Notes: a model not told the origin generated them from the letters alone. A stretch of 64,000 bases of DNA from Nansenia antarctica (GCA_963989245.1 OZ022340.1:46245627-46309626), one strand, 5' to 3'; counted from the first letter of the stretch, positions 43,525 through 53,165 are shown. Translations and numbers: made by a program.

Positions 43525-43818
43525 AAAACCAGCCTGGCACAGTCTGATTGGTTAAAAAGTGCATTCCACCGTGCTTAAATAATATACAACGGCAAAGCCA
43601 CTTTGCTGTTCTATTTCACTGGTCACTGCACACAATGTGACAGGCACAATTTCTTCCTTCCCAGGCTTCTAAAAAGAAATGCGCTTCACTAAATAAAGAT
43701 AAAGGCAGATTTGACTTTGCTTCCATACAGTATATCATAGCATGTGTAGTGATTAAGTCATAATAGTGTCACAGCAGTGCTTGAGGTGGACTCACTGTTG
43801 ACTGTGGATGGGAGTTAT

Positions 43819-44100
43819 AGAATAGAAGAGAATAGACTTTATTGTCGTTATACAGTTGCCTATACAATGAAATTGTAGTGGTTCTTCTGAAGGTGCAAAA
43901 ACAGAAAACATATTCACATATTCACAAACATATACACATATAACATCACAAATATTACACACTAGACAATTAAAAAGCGAAAATGCTATAAAACAAGCTA
44001 AGAGACAATGAGGTCCGTGGTGTCAAGTGCAAATAAAGACAACAATGTTAAGAAAATAAAAACAACTATAAAAGCAAGCTAAAAGACATGAGGTCAGTGG
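43819..44100 (-). mobile_element. LINE 3' end, 5'-truncated
   Basis: On the minus strand: CTACAATTTCATTGTATAGG, then GACAATAAAGTCTATTCTCT and a TATTC-type tail, the same 3' end type as the LINE at 35691. A stretch (ACAAGCTAAGAGACAATGAG near 43993 and a similar one near 44072) is duplicated in it. The upstream border is uncertain; an open frame of 67 codons at 44066-44269 overlaps it. Confidence 0.55.
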
Positions 44101-44460
44101 CGTTATCGCTGCACTCCTGTATTAACTTGATCATCTTGTCAGTCAGTGTCTTCGACTCTGCTATCAGCCTCTGGAGGGTGATGTAGTCATCATTCTGGGC
44201 AGTGACGTGGAGAGTCTTCTCACAGCATAGCGTGGACAGACTACTGTTTAATGAAGATGGGTCATCCATGCTCTAGCTGCTTTGTGACATGTTGTCATTG
44301 TCTTTCTTAGCATGGTCTCTTCTCCCTGCTGGATCTTTTTCCAAACCCTTGTACAGTTCTCAGTGCTAGTTCATAAGATTTACAAGATTTTTAAGAGCAA
44401 CAGTATGAGGTGATTCCCCAACACTGACTCCTTATGACAGACACATCCCAGAGGCCTTAC

Positions 44461-44466
44461 TTGTAT
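44461..44466 (-). CDS. Last 6 nt of a host exon cut by the Gmr1-like element
   Basis: Six bases before a clear donor (GTAAGG). Together with 49734-49913 they make a 186-nt exon whose phase fits both neighbours; the two parts are separated by the 5.26-kb LTR element, with CTGAG repeated at both edges. Confidence 0.72.
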
Positions 44467-44471
44467 CTGAG

Positions 44472-45181
44472 TGTGGGGAACATGGCGCGTTCTGGCCTGC
44501 AGAGGGAGCTAGACTGCCATTGGAGGGGAATGATGGGCTGATTACGGACAGGTGTCAGTGATCAGACTCATTGTTCCACTGGTCTATTTAACCTGTGTGT
44601 GTTTGTTCCCTCGGGAGATGAGTAGGGCAGGAAGTACCTGCCACACGGAGACACGGGGAGACCGAGAGAGAGAGAGCCGCGGCGAGGACGCACGAGACCC
44701 CGAAAGGGGGTGAGGTGCAGGGAGCCGGGCGGACGGAGCGGGTCCCGAAAGGGAGGACTAGCGGGGCGAGAGCGAGGGCTCTGCCAAGAGCGGAATAGCG
44801 GGGCGAGAGCGAGGGCTCTGCCAGCAGCGGACGGAGCGGGTCCCGAAAGGGAGGACTAGCGGGGCGAGAGCAAGGGCTCTGCCAGGAGCGGAATAGCGGG
44901 GCGAGAGCGAGGGCTCTGCCAGCAGCGGACGGAGCGGGTCCCGAAAGGGAGGACTAGCGGGGCGGGAGCGAGGGCTCTGCCAGGAGCGGAATAGCGGGGC
45001 TAGCGGAATAGCGGGGCTCTGCCAGCAGCGGACGGAGCGGGTCCCGAAAGGGAGAACAGCGGGGGGGGGAAAGACTCGCTCAGCACGTCAGTGACGGTGC
45101 TGAGCTGTGCAACTGTTAAATAAAAGCCTATTCTACAACATCCTCTGTGTCGACCTCCCTCTGTGCCTAGAGACTGCTACA
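44472..45181 (+). repeat. 5' LTR of the Gmr1-like element
   Basis: 710 bp, TGTGGGGAAC ... GACTGCTACA. The middle holds three to four units of about 98 bp (GGACGGAGCGGGTCCCGAAA recurs near 44731, 44829, 44927 and 45030). AATAAAAG lies near 45119. It differs from the 3' LTR mainly in the last 98-bp unit and near 45139 (ACAACATCC against ACAACTGTTCC). Confidence 0.92.
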
Positions 45182-45183
45182 TC

Positions 45184-45201
45184 TGGCGCCCAACGTGGGG
45201 C
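45184..45201 (+). other. tRNA primer-binding site, Lys type
   Basis: TGGCGCCCAACGTGGGGC begins two bases after the LTR. This is the known binding sequence for the 3' end of tRNA-Lys(1,2), used also by several retroviruses; it primes minus-strand DNA synthesis. Confidence 0.9.
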
Positions 45202-45236
45202 ACAGAGAGGGGGTCGGCACACACGCCCAGAGGACC

Positions 45237-48200
45237 ATGGACTCATCGGTCCAGGTGGTGGCGCACCTGGCCCGGATGCTACAGGCGCAGGAGGTGATGG
45301 CGGCGGAGTTGATGCGGGGACAGGCGGAGCAGCGGGCCATGCTCCACGAGCTACTGGACCGCACCGAGCCACCGGTTCGGGCCCAGAGGAGGGGGGTGCG
45401 GGACGAGCCGGAGGCCATTCTCGACCCCTTCCCCGACAACCACCGGCCTCGACCGCAGGTTCCAGCCCCGGGCCCAGCCCCGGGCCCAGCCCCGGGCCCG
45501 CGCCCTGCCCCGACCCCGGCTCCACGCCAACGGGCCGGCGGGGCGCGGCCTGGGGTACGGCCAGGGGTGGAGCCGCGGCGGGAGCCACCAACGCCTGCCC
45601 GGAGGACGGGGCGGGACACCGGGGGGAGGAACACACACGGGGGGCCAACCTCCACCCCACAGACGGCCCCACGAGCGGTAGAGGAGGGATGCTGGCGATG
45701 CGGACAGCCTGGCCACCTCCGCCGGGAATGCCCCGAGATGGAGGTGGGTCAGGTAATCCGCGTCGTCGGCAGTCCGACCCCTCCCCCGCGTCCAGGACAG
45801 GCGTTTTACATCCCAGTAAGGGTACAGCGTGAGACGCACCAGGCGCTGTTGGATTCTGGCGCCCAACAGACCATGATCCACCAGCGCCTGGTTCGACCCG
45901 GGGCATTGTTAGAGGCATCGCGGGTTGGGATACTGTGTATACATGGGGATTGTCACCAGTATCCGGTGGTCCCCATCGAAATTCGTTATGGGGGGAAAAA
46001 ATATAGTGTCAAGGCGGCGGTTAGTCCGAGCCTCATGCACCCCCTAGTTTTGGGGTCAGATTGGGCTGGGTTTCCGCAGGTATTAGGGGAAACCACGGGG
46101 GTGCGTGCACGACCGACAGGGAAATGTGAGGCGTGCGCAGTGCTCTGCGCTGATGCGAGGGCGTCCGACGCTGCCGAGGAGCCGGAGGAGGCGGTGGGTC
46201 CGGCACCCGCAGATCCGCCGCCTGCGTTCCCTCCAGTAGCCGACTTCCCCCTCGAGCAGTCTCGCGACGCCACTCTACGCTCCGCCTATGACCAGGTGAT
46301 CAGTATTGATGGTGTGCTGGTACGGCCAGACGCTGTGCGCGCCCACCCGTATTTTGTACTGATTAGGGACAGACTGTATAGAGTGAGTCGTGACACTCGC
46401 AGGGACGAGGAAACGACCCAGTTGTTGGTACCTAGGAGCCGCCGGAAAGCTATATTTCAGGCGGCGCATTATAACCCTATGGCGGGCCACTTAGGATACG
46501 ACAAAACACTCAATCGGATAATGGCTCGATTTTATTGGCCGGGGATTCGGGCAGAGGTGCATCTGTGGTGTGCATCCTGCCGCGAGTGCCAATTAGTCAA
46601 TCCCCCGGCCGTGCCCAGGGCACCGTTGTGCCCCCTTCCCCTGGTAGAGGCACCATTCGACCGGATTGGGATGGATATAATCGGGCCATTTGAACGTTGC
46701 TCACAGGGCTATCGGTTCGTGTTAGTCCTCATAGACTACGCGACTCGATACCCCGAGGCAATACCGCTTCGTACTATCTCTGCAAAGAGTGTAGCACAGG
46801 CGTTATTCCAGGTCATCTCCCGGGTGGGGATCCCGAAAGAGATCCTCACCGACCAAGGCACTAACTTTATGTCACGAACACTTAGGGAACTTTACGGGTT
46901 GTTAGACATTAAGGCGGTCCGAACGAGCGTGTACCACCCAGCTACTGACGGGCTGTGTGAGCGGTTCAATCGGACGCTTAAGTCAATGATCCGTAAGTTC
47001 ATTCACGAAGATAGTCGTAATTGGCATAAGTGGTTAGACCCTCTGTTGTTCGCAGTGCGGGAAGTACCCCAGGCTTCCACGGGGTTTTCCCCCTTTGAGC
47101 TCCTATACGGGCGCAAGCCACGGGGCGTCCTAGACCTGATTAAAGAAAGCTGGGAGGAAGGGTCTAGTGACAGTAAGAATGAAATACAATACGTCCTGGA
47201 CCTACGAGCAAAGCTCCACGCACTGGGGGTTATGTCACGGGAGCATTTGCTCGAGGCCCAGGAGCGTCAGAAACGGCTGTACGACAGAGGGACTAGACTA
47301 CGCAATTTCGCACCGGGAGACAAAGTCCTCGTATTACTGCCCACGTCTAGCTCTAAATTACTCGCCAAGTGGCAAGGGCCGTTCGTGGTCACACGGCGAA
47401 TTGGGGATGTAGACTACGAGGTAGTGCGGTCGGATAGAGGGGATTGCACGCAAATATACCACATTAACCTATTAAAAAAATGGAACGACGTGGTCCCTGT
47501 TTCCCTGGTGACGCTACTTCCCGAGCAGGATGAGTTCGGGCCGGAGGTCCCAAAAACGAGTACTAGCGCCCCGGCCTGCGTAGGCGACCATCTCTCGGCG
47601 AACCAGCGGGCGGACGTTGATCGGTTGCAACATAGGTTCGCAGATGTGTTCTCCCCTATACCCGGCCGTACTCGCCTCATAGAGCATCAGATAGTTACGC
47701 CACCGGGGGTTACGGTACGTACGCGGCCATACAGGCTGCCGGCTCACAAACGAGACGTGGTGAGCCGGGAATTAGACTCTATGCTAAAACTGGGCGTGGT
47801 CGAGGAGTCGCATAGCGACTGGTGCAGCCCCATCGTGCTGGTGACAAAGCGCGATGGGTCTGTACGGTTCTGTGTGGACTATAGACGGGTGAACGCGGTG
47901 TCTAAATTCGATGCCTACCCTATGCCCCGGGTTGACGAGCTCCTGGACCGGCTTGGCACGGCTAAATATTACACAACATTGGATTGCACGAAGGGGTACT
48001 GGCAGATACCATTATCGTCGGTAGCCCGGGAAAAAACGGCATTCTCTACCCCGCGGGGGTTATTCCAGTTCACCGCGCTTCCGTTCGGGTTGTTTGGGGC
48101 CCCGGCCACGTTTCAGCGGCTGATGGACCGTATTCTGCGGCCGCACTCTGCGTATGCTGCGGCGTACGTAGATGACATTGTCGTCTATGCGGACACCTGG

Positions 48201-48977
48201 CCGCAGCATATGCAGAGGGTGGCTGCGGTACTACAGTCGCTGAGGCAGGCGGGGCTGACGGCGAACCCGGCGAAGTGCGTGATCGGGCGGGGGGAGATCC
48301 GGTATCTGGGGTACATCCTGGGCGGTGGGGAGGTGCGACCGCAGGTGGACAAAACCACTGCGATCGCCGCCGCCCCGCGGCCCAGGACCCGGAAGGACGT
48401 GAGGCGGTTCCTGGGACTGGCCAGCTACTACCGGCAGTTTGTGCCGGGGTTCTCGGAGCTGGCCAGCCCCCTTACCGACCTCACCCGGAAGGGGGCCCCG
48501 GATCCGGTCCAATGGAGTGAGCGATGCCAAGTAGCGTTCGATGGGATTAAGAACGCCCTCTGTGGGGAGACAGTCTTGTATGCTCCTAACTTTAACATTC
48601 CTTTTTCTCTGCAGACAGACGCGTCGGATAGAGGGCTGGGGGCGGTGCTGACCCAGCAGGTGGAGGGATTCGACCGTCCGGTGCTGTACCTGAGCCGAAA
48701 GCTGTCGGAGCGGGAGGGCAGGTACAGCACGGTGGAGAAGGAGTGTCTGGCCATTCGGTGGGCGGTCGGCGCCCTCCGGTACTACCTGCTGGGGCGCTCG
48801 TTCACCCTCTACTCCGACCATGCTCCCCTACAGTGGCTCCACCGCATGAAGGACACCAACGCGAGGATCACCCGGTGGTACCTCGCGTTGCAGCCCTTCA
48901 ACTTCACGGTGGTTCACAGGCCGGGGGCGCAGATGGTCGTGGCCGACTTCCTCTCCCGTGATGGGGGGGGGGAGTAG
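45237..48977 (+). CDS. Gmr1-like Gag-Pol polyprotein with integrase before RT
   Basis: The frame is open from 45195, but the first ATG with good context (ACCATGG) is at 45237, giving about 1246 residues. Order: short gag with a Pro/Arg-rich stretch; one zinc knuckle (CWRCGQPGHLRREC, about 151); protease (LLDSGAQQTMI, about 203); integrase zinc domain (H-x6-H about 410, then C-x2-C in WCASCREC) and core (MDIIGPF about 478, TDQGTNF about 537, E in CERFNRTLK about 577); then RT (KRDGSVRFCVDYRRVN about 870, active site YVDDIVVYAD about 976) and RNase H (TDASDRGLGAVL about 1126), ending ADFLSRDGGGE. All catalytic residues I can check are present. No separate env or second ORF is seen. Confidence 0.92.
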   Translation: MDSSVQVVAHLARMLQAQEVMAAELMRGQAEQRAMLHELLDRTEPPVRAQRRGVRDEPEAILDPFPDNHRPRPQVPAPGPAPGPAPGPRPAPTPAPRQRAGGARPGVRPGVEPRREPPTPARRTGRDTGGRNTHGGPTSTPQTAPRAVEEGCWRCGQPGHLRRECPEMEVGQVIRVVGSPTPPPRPGQAFYIPVRVQRETHQALLDSGAQQTMIHQRLVRPGALLEASRVGILCIHGDCHQYPVVPIEIRYGGKKYSVKAAVSPSLMHPLVLGSDWAGFPQVLGETTGVRARPTGKCEACAVLCADARASDAAEEPEEAVGPAPADPPPAFPPVADFPLEQSRDATLRSAYDQVISIDGVLVRPDAVRAHPYFVLIRDRLYRVSRDTRRDEETTQLLVPRSRRKAIFQAAHYNPMAGHLGYDKTLNRIMARFYWPGIRAEVHLWCASCRECQLVNPPAVPRAPLCPLPLVEAPFDRIGMDIIGPFERCSQGYRFVLVLIDYATRYPEAIPLRTISAKSVAQALFQVISRVGIPKEILTDQGTNFMSRTLRELYGLLDIKAVRTSVYHPATDGLCERFNRTLKSMIRKFIHEDSRNWHKWLDPLLFAVREVPQASTGFSPFELLYGRKPRGVLDLIKESWEEGSSDSKNEIQYVLDLRAKLHALGVMSREHLLEAQERQKRLYDRGTRLRNFAPGDKVLVLLPTSSSKLLAKWQGPFVVTRRIGDVDYEVVRSDRGDCTQIYHINLLKKWNDVVPVSLVTLLPEQDEFGPEVPKTSTSAPACVGDHLSANQRADVDRLQHRFADVFSPIPGRTRLIEHQIVTPPGVTVRTRPYRLPAHKRDVVSRELDSMLKLGVVEESHSDWCSPIVLVTKRDGSVRFCVDYRRVNAVSKFDAYPMPRVDELLDRLGTAKYYTTLDCTKGYWQIPLSSVAREKTAFSTPRGLFQFTALPFGLFGAPATFQRLMDRILRPHSAYAAAYVDDIVVYADTWPQHMQRVAAVLQSLRQAGLTANPAKCVIGRGEIRYLGYILGGGEVRPQVDKTTAIAAAPRPRTRKDVRRFLGLASYYRQFVPGFSELASPLTDLTRKGAPDPVQWSERCQVAFDGIKNALCGETVLYAPNFNIPFSLQTDASDRGLGAVLTQQVEGFDRPVLYLSRKLSEREGRYSTVEKECLAIRWAVGALRYYLLGRSFTLYSDHAPLQWLHRMKDTNARITRWYLALQPFNFTVVHRPGAQMVVADFLSRDGGGE

Positions 48978-49024
48978 GCTATCGGCCGGTTGTATCCCCG
49001 GCCTCGAAACTGGCGGTGGGGATG

Positions 49025-49733
49025 TGTGGGGAACATGGCGCGTTCTGGCCTGCAGAGGGAGCTAGACTGCCATTGGAGGGGAATGATGGGCTGATTACGG
49101 ACAGGTGTCAGTGATCAGACTCATTGTTCCACTGGTCTATTTAACCTGTGTGTGTTTGTTCCCTCGGGAGATGAGTAGGGCAGGAAGTACCTGCCACACG
49201 GAGACACGGGGAGACCGAGAGAGAGAGAGAGCCGCGGCGAGGACGCACGAGACCCCGAAAGGGGGTGAGGTGCAGGGAGCCGGGCGGACGGAGCGGGTCC
49301 CGAAAGGGAGGACTAGCGGGGCGAGAGCGAGGGCTCTGCCAAGAGCGGAATAGCGGGGCGAGAGCGAGGGCTCTGCCAGCAGCGGACGGAGCGGGTCCCG
49401 AAAGGGAGGACTAGCGGGGCGAGAGCAAGGGCTCTGCCAGGAGCGGAATAGCGGGGCGAGAGCGAGGGCTCTGCCAGCAGCGGACGGAGCGGGTCCCGAA
49501 AGGGAGGACTAGCGGGGCGGGAGCGAGGGCTCTGCCAGGAGCGGAATAGCGGGGCGAGAGCGAGGGCTCTGCCAGCAGCGGACGGAGCGGGTCCCGAAAG
49601 GGAGAACAGCGGGGGGGGGAAAGACTCGCTCAGCACGTCAGTGACGGTGCTGAGCTGTGCAACTGTTAAATAAAAGCCTATTCTACAACTGTTCCTCTGT
49701 GTCGACCTCCCTCTGTGCCTAGAGACTGCTACA
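49025..49733 (+). repeat. 3' LTR of the Gmr1-like element
   Basis: 709 bp; 98-bp units near 49286, 49384, 49482 and 49580. It has the same ends as the 5' LTR and few differences, so insertion was recent or the LTRs have been homogenised. Confidence 0.92.
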
Positions 49734-49913
49734 CTGAGGAATTGTTTTTTCTTGTATGCCCGGAAGCTCCGCACTCTACATAGTTGATGTTGATAATCTC
49801 CAGAGGTTTTCCCTCTGTGTGTTTCATCTGCAGCACGTCCTTATCAGTGAGCTGAGCTTTTAACTTCTGTATCTCAGAGAGGAGTTGACTCAACTTGGGA
49901 TTGTCTGGGGAGT
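49734..49913 (-). CDS. Host exon, main part, interrupted by the Gmr1-like element
   Basis: Acceptor TTGTAG at 49914; the first two bases complete an Asp codon with the exon at 50019. It encodes SPDNPKLSQLLSEIQKLKAQ and LTDKDVLQMKHTEGKPLEII, a leucine-rich coiled coil, then NINYVECGASGHTRKNNSS. The frame reaches the element at 49734; the last 6 nt and the donor are at 44461. Confidence 0.75.
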
Positions 49914-50018
49914 CTACAATGAGAAAGAAAGAAGCCATTATGAGAGTTTAATAGAATAAGCCTTTATTTTTTTACATTTATAAGGAATGACTGCAGGGAG
50001 AGAGAGCATGGTCCTTAC

Positions 50019-50140
50019 CTGTAGGGATGACGGTAGGAGCCTTCAACTGTTTGGACTCCTGCTTTTCCACGGGCAACATCTTAAGGAGCTCATGGCTGTG
50101 AGCAAGCTGCTTCTGGTAGGCATCCATTTCTCCTTTCAAC
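50019..50140 (-). CDS. Host exon, coiled coil
   Basis: 122 nt, acceptor CTATCTAAG, donor ACAG then GTAAGG. Encodes LKGEMDAYQKQLAHSHELLK and MLPVEKQESKQLKAPTVIPT. It begins with 1 nt completing an Arg codon and ends with 1 nt of an Asp codon, matching both neighbours exactly. Confidence 0.8.
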
Positions 50141-50217
50141 CTTAGATAGGAACAAAATCTCCTAATAACATAGAAGCCTAGGAAAAGGTTTGTATTTCTA
50201 TCTGTGGTTCTACCTAC

Positions 50218-50249
50218 CTGTTGATCTCTTCCTGTGTGGAGGAGAGGGC
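50218..50249 (-). CDS. 3' part of a host exon cut by a solo-LTR-like element
   Basis: 32 nt encoding ALSSTQEEIN plus 2 nt, followed by donor GTAGGT. The rest of the exon is at 51654-51857. Together (236 nt) they read without interruption and in phase with 50019-50140. Confidence 0.75.
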
Positions 50250-50253
50250 ACTC

Positions 50254-51653
50254 TGTCACGGGGTGACGTAAAGAAAATGACATGTCCTTGTGTTGCTGCT
50301 GTCTCTTCTGTCACCCTTGGTTAGTGCACACACGGAACCTTTTACTTGTATTCTGTTTCCCTCCTGTCTGTAAAAGCGCACCGTTTGTGTTGTTTCTACT
50401 CCTCTCTTGTACACACCTGGGGCTAGTTAGCACTGATTGGGGATTGGGGATGGCACGGTTCCCCTTGCTCTCTTTTTAAGGTGCCGGCAAGCAGTGAGAG
50501 AAGAGAGTGGTTCGGGAATGTGTATAGCGGGAACGAGGACAACGAGGACAACGAGGACAGCGAGACAGGAGGCAACAGACGGACGACGACCAGATAGATA
50601 CCCGCCAGATACCAGAAGGGCACACAACGTTGGAACGAGAGAACGCCTGATTGGGGATTCAGGAGGGTGTAAAGCAAAACACCCTTCCCAGAGTTAAGTG
50701 CCTTTCTCCATTTTTCTCGTTGACCGTATATATCCTGTGGGGTCCCAGTGACGGGTTACACGCGGTGACGTGTGGCGTTCCTTTCCCAGAGCTGCGGTCC
50801 AGACCCGAGACGACCGACTGCCCACGGAGCTGTCCGGACCCGAGCACCATTAGCTGTGATTCAGGAGGCCTTTTGGGAACTTGGGAGGGTGCAGGCAGCG
50901 CCCTTCCCAAAGTTCAGTAAACCTACTGAAATTAACTGTCCCCTGTCATGGCCTGCGGCCCACTGTACCTCCACTGCCGTCCGAGGAGTAGCCAGAACAT
51001 TAGCCCGCCTCGTTGCGGTTGTTTGATACAGAGGTAGCCATTTAGGGTTAGCCTCTCCATTTGTTTTCTTTGCTAAATTGTTATTTTACTTTTACCTAGA
51101 TTCTTTTCATTGGTTTTGTCCTTGCGTGTAGTGTTTTAATTTAAGAGCTTAGGTGGCAAGCTCCTTATACTATTGGTTATATTACTTTCCCTTTCATTGT
51201 AGTGATGCTAGTGGAAGTATTTGATGTTTGGATTATGTTTATTATTTGGAGATTGAAGGCTAACCCTATTGTCTAGTTGAGCTGAGAGCTAGTTGGCGAA
51301 CTGTGGGATTGTCTATCACTCGTGTACCACCTGCTGAGTCACTCTTCCTGTTCCCCAGTGGAAGTATTGGAGCCACACTGGGTCGTGGGATGCGCCGGAT
51401 CCCCCTACAGACAACGGGGTGCAGCCTGGAGTTTACCCTGGTCGGTGGCCGGGTCAAGTTTCTAAGGGATTACCCTAACCCATTGGACTCTGCTGTTTTT
51501 AAAGGCTTTTACTATTTATTCCAATAAAGATTTATTTTGTACTGTTGCTGGCCTCTGGGTATTGTCTGGGTGACTTCGGTTGGCTCCTCAACAGTATCCG
51601 CTTAGAAGGTAGGGGTGGTTGACAGGCCCTTGGTCCGCTCCTGCCCTGTTACA
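50254..51653. mobile_element. Solo LTR or TRIM-like element inside a host exon
   Basis: 1400 bp from TGTCACGGGG to ...CCTGTTACA, with ACTC on both sides (50250-50253, 51654-51657; the next base T is also shared). TGT...ACA ends, no enzyme frame, and an AATAAAG at 51522 in plus orientation suggest a plus-strand solo LTR. It contains two related stretches (GGAGGGTGTAAAGCAAAAC near 50661 and GGGAGGGTGCAGGCAGCGC near 50882), both followed by CCCTTCCCA, and a GAGGACAAC repeat at 50534-50562. Confidence 0.72.
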
Positions 51654-51857
51654 ACTCTCTAAGGCCCAGTGCTGGGATAGCTGTCTATCCTTGTCTACTG
51701 TGGTTTGAGCCAACATGACCTCCTTCTCTCTCCGTATCTCATCCTCAGTCTGACCCTGTAGCTTCTCTTCAGTCAGATTATCCTCCAGATGTTTTTCAGG
51801 GGTTTTAACCAAAATGTCTTCCATCTCCTGGTAGGGCTTTTCGGGCACGATCACCTT
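51654..51857 (-). CDS. 5' part of the host exon cut by the solo-LTR-like element
   Basis: Acceptor TCACAG; encodes KVIVPEKPYQEMEDILVKTP, EKHLEDNLTEEKLQGQTEDE and IRREKEVMLAQTTVDKDRQL, highly charged coiled coil, then SQHWALES, where the element enters. The frame resumes at 50249. Confidence 0.78.
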
Positions 51858-52033
51858 CTGTGACCAAAGAGAACACTTGTTTGGGAGCCATTAGGGTACT
51901 ATTGTACTAACTCTGTTGACATTCAAATATTACTTCCAAATGTGTTAGGCTACAGTCTACTACTGTATTAGGCTACACTCCTAGAGCTGGATTTTTATCC
52001 AGACTGAAAAGAGAGAATAACTTTGGAGCTCAC

Positions 52034-52120
52034 CTCAGAGGCATCCTCGAAGTCTCTCAGCTGCTGCTGTAACACTGACTCCTGCTGGTGAAGAGTGGTA
52101 CTGTCTGAACTTGTGTACAC
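52034..52120 (-). CDS. Host exon, coiled coil
   Basis: 87 nt (29 codons, phase 0), acceptor TTCAAAAG, donor GAG then GTGAGC. Encodes STTLHQQESVLQQQLRDFED in the middle. Confidence 0.72.
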
Positions 52121-52241
52121 CTTTTGAAAGAAGAGGTTACTTGCAACATGTATGTATGTTGACAAAAATATAATACATATTTTAAAAATATATACACAAT
52201 ATTTGTGTTTTAAATAAGGGTTGTGATGGGTAGATTGTTAC

Positions 52242-52364
52242 CTGTGGAAGTTGGTCTTCCTTCAGTTGACAGTTGAGTGTCTGGATGGTGGCCTCCTGCT
52301 CCGTCAGTTTGATGTCCCAGGACTGTTCTAGAGCATCCTGAAGCTCCTGAAGCTTCTGAAGCTC
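52242..52364 (-). CDS. Host exon, hybrid of two module exons
   Basis: 123 nt (41 codons, phase 0), acceptor TGTCCTTCAG, donor CAG then GTAACA. The first half (ELQKLQELQDALEQS) matches the 207-nt module exon; the second half (EATIQTLNCQLKEDQ) matches the 99-nt module exon. This points to a deletion that fused the two exons of a third module copy. Confidence 0.78.
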
Positions 52365-52447
52365 CTGAAGGACAAAGAGAGAAAGGTCAATGCAGTTATT
52401 CATAAGCACACACTCTCTGTTTATACTGGGACAGCTCAAAAGAGAAT

Positions 52448-52498
52448 CATCTCTGAGTTGTACTTGATCTTCTGGTAGGCCAGCTCATTCTCAATAGT
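52448..52498 (-). pseudogene. Third copy of the 54-nt module exon, donor lost
   Basis: After a normal acceptor (TTTCATAG) it encodes TIENELAYQKIKYNSEM, like the exons at 53112 and 53986. Where those have GTAATG, this copy reads ATTCTCTTTT because about 17 bases spanning the donor are gone. It would be skipped; in phase 0 that keeps the frame. Confidence 0.72.
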
Positions 52499-52541
52499 CT
52501 ATGAAAGACAACAACAACAACATTCACATATGGACACCATG

Positions 52542-52545
<4 letters not shown>

Positions 52546-52590
<45 letters not shown>
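52546..52590. repeat. (TG)n microsatellite in host intron
   Basis: TG units followed by a short (GA) stretch, directly downstream (in transcription) of the module-copy-2 99-nt exon donor. Confidence 0.93.
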
Positions 52591-52602
52591 TGTGTGTTTT
52601 AC

Positions 52603-52701
52603 CTGTAACTGTCCATCTTTCTCCTGCAGTTGGTGTTGGAGTGTCTGAATGGTGGCCTCCCGGTCTCTCAGTTTAACCTCAGTGTCAGTCAGCAGGAAAT
52701 C
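52603..52701 (-). CDS. Module exon (99 nt), copy 2
   Basis: 33 codons, phase 0, acceptor TCTCTGCAG, donor CAG then GTAAAA, followed by a (CA)n run in the intron. Encodes DFLLTDTEVKLRDREATIQT and LQHQLQEKDGQLQ. Confidence 0.82.
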
Positions 52702-52806
52702 CTGCAGAGAATTCAATTCAATGACATTCAGCAATTCTTTAGTATTCCAACCAACATACTGTATACATACTGTAGTAACACATTCTAAAAACAACACACG
52801 TCTGAC

Positions 52807-53013
52807 CTGCAGGTTGAAGAGGGCTTTGAGTTCAGCATCGTTTCCTGGCCAGTCCCCGTTGCCTTGTCCTGCAACACTGGTCCTCAGCTGGTCGATCACA
52901 GCCTCCTGCTCCATCAGTTTGATGTCCTTCTCTGCCAGAACAAGGTTCATCAAGTCCATCTCCTCCCTGGACTGTTCCAGAGCGTCCTGAAGCTCCTGAA
53001 GCTTCTGAAGCTC
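52807..53013 (-). CDS. Module exon (207 nt), copy 2
   Basis: 69 codons, phase 0, acceptor GTCCCTCAG, donor CAG then GTCAGA. Encodes ELQKLQELQDALEQSREEMD and LMNLVLAEKDIKLMEQEAVI, a leucine-heptad coiled coil, then a Gly/Asp loop (GQGNGDWPGND) and ELKALFNLQ. Confidence 0.82.
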
Positions 53014-53111
53014 CTGAGGGACAAAGAGAGAAAGGTCAATACAGTTATTCATAAGCACACACTCTCTGTTTATACTGGGACAGCTCAAGAGAGAAATGGC
53101 TGGTTCATTAC

Positions 53112-53165
53112 CATCATCTCTGAGTTGTACTTGATCTTCTGGTCGGCCAGGTCATTCTCAAGAGT
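53112..53165 (-). CDS. Module exon (54 nt), copy 2
   Basis: 18 codons, phase 0, acceptor TTTCATAG, donor ATG then GTAATG. Encodes TLENDLADQKIKYNSEMM. Confidence 0.8.

Larger units (their letters stand above)
44472..49733 (+). mobile_element. Gmr1-like Ty3/gypsy retrotransposon, apparently complete and young
   Basis: Two near-identical LTRs (44472-45181, 49025-49733), a 5-bp CTGAG duplication (44467-44471, 49734-49738), a primer site TGGCGCCCAACGTGGGGC at 45184, a purine-rich GGCGGTGGGGA before the 3' LTR, and one 1246-codon gag-pol frame. Pol order is protease-integrase-RT-RNase H, the order of the Gmr1 group of gypsy elements (first described in Atlantic cod) and of Ty1/copia, unlike other gypsy elements. 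No inactivating change was seen. It lies head-on to, and inside an exon of, the minus-strand host gene. Confidence 0.92.

Noticed and set aside
44066..44269. 67-codon minus-strand frame as a host exon
   Set aside because: Its first codons cannot be joined in phase to the exon ending at 44461 by any nearby AG, no good donor follows, and it overlaps LINE 3' sequence.
45133..45918. 261-codon minus-strand and 241-codon plus-strand Pro/Gly/Arg-rich frames
   Set aside because: Shadows of the GC-rich gag region of the Gmr1-like element; the element frame has the zinc knuckle and protease motifs, these do not.
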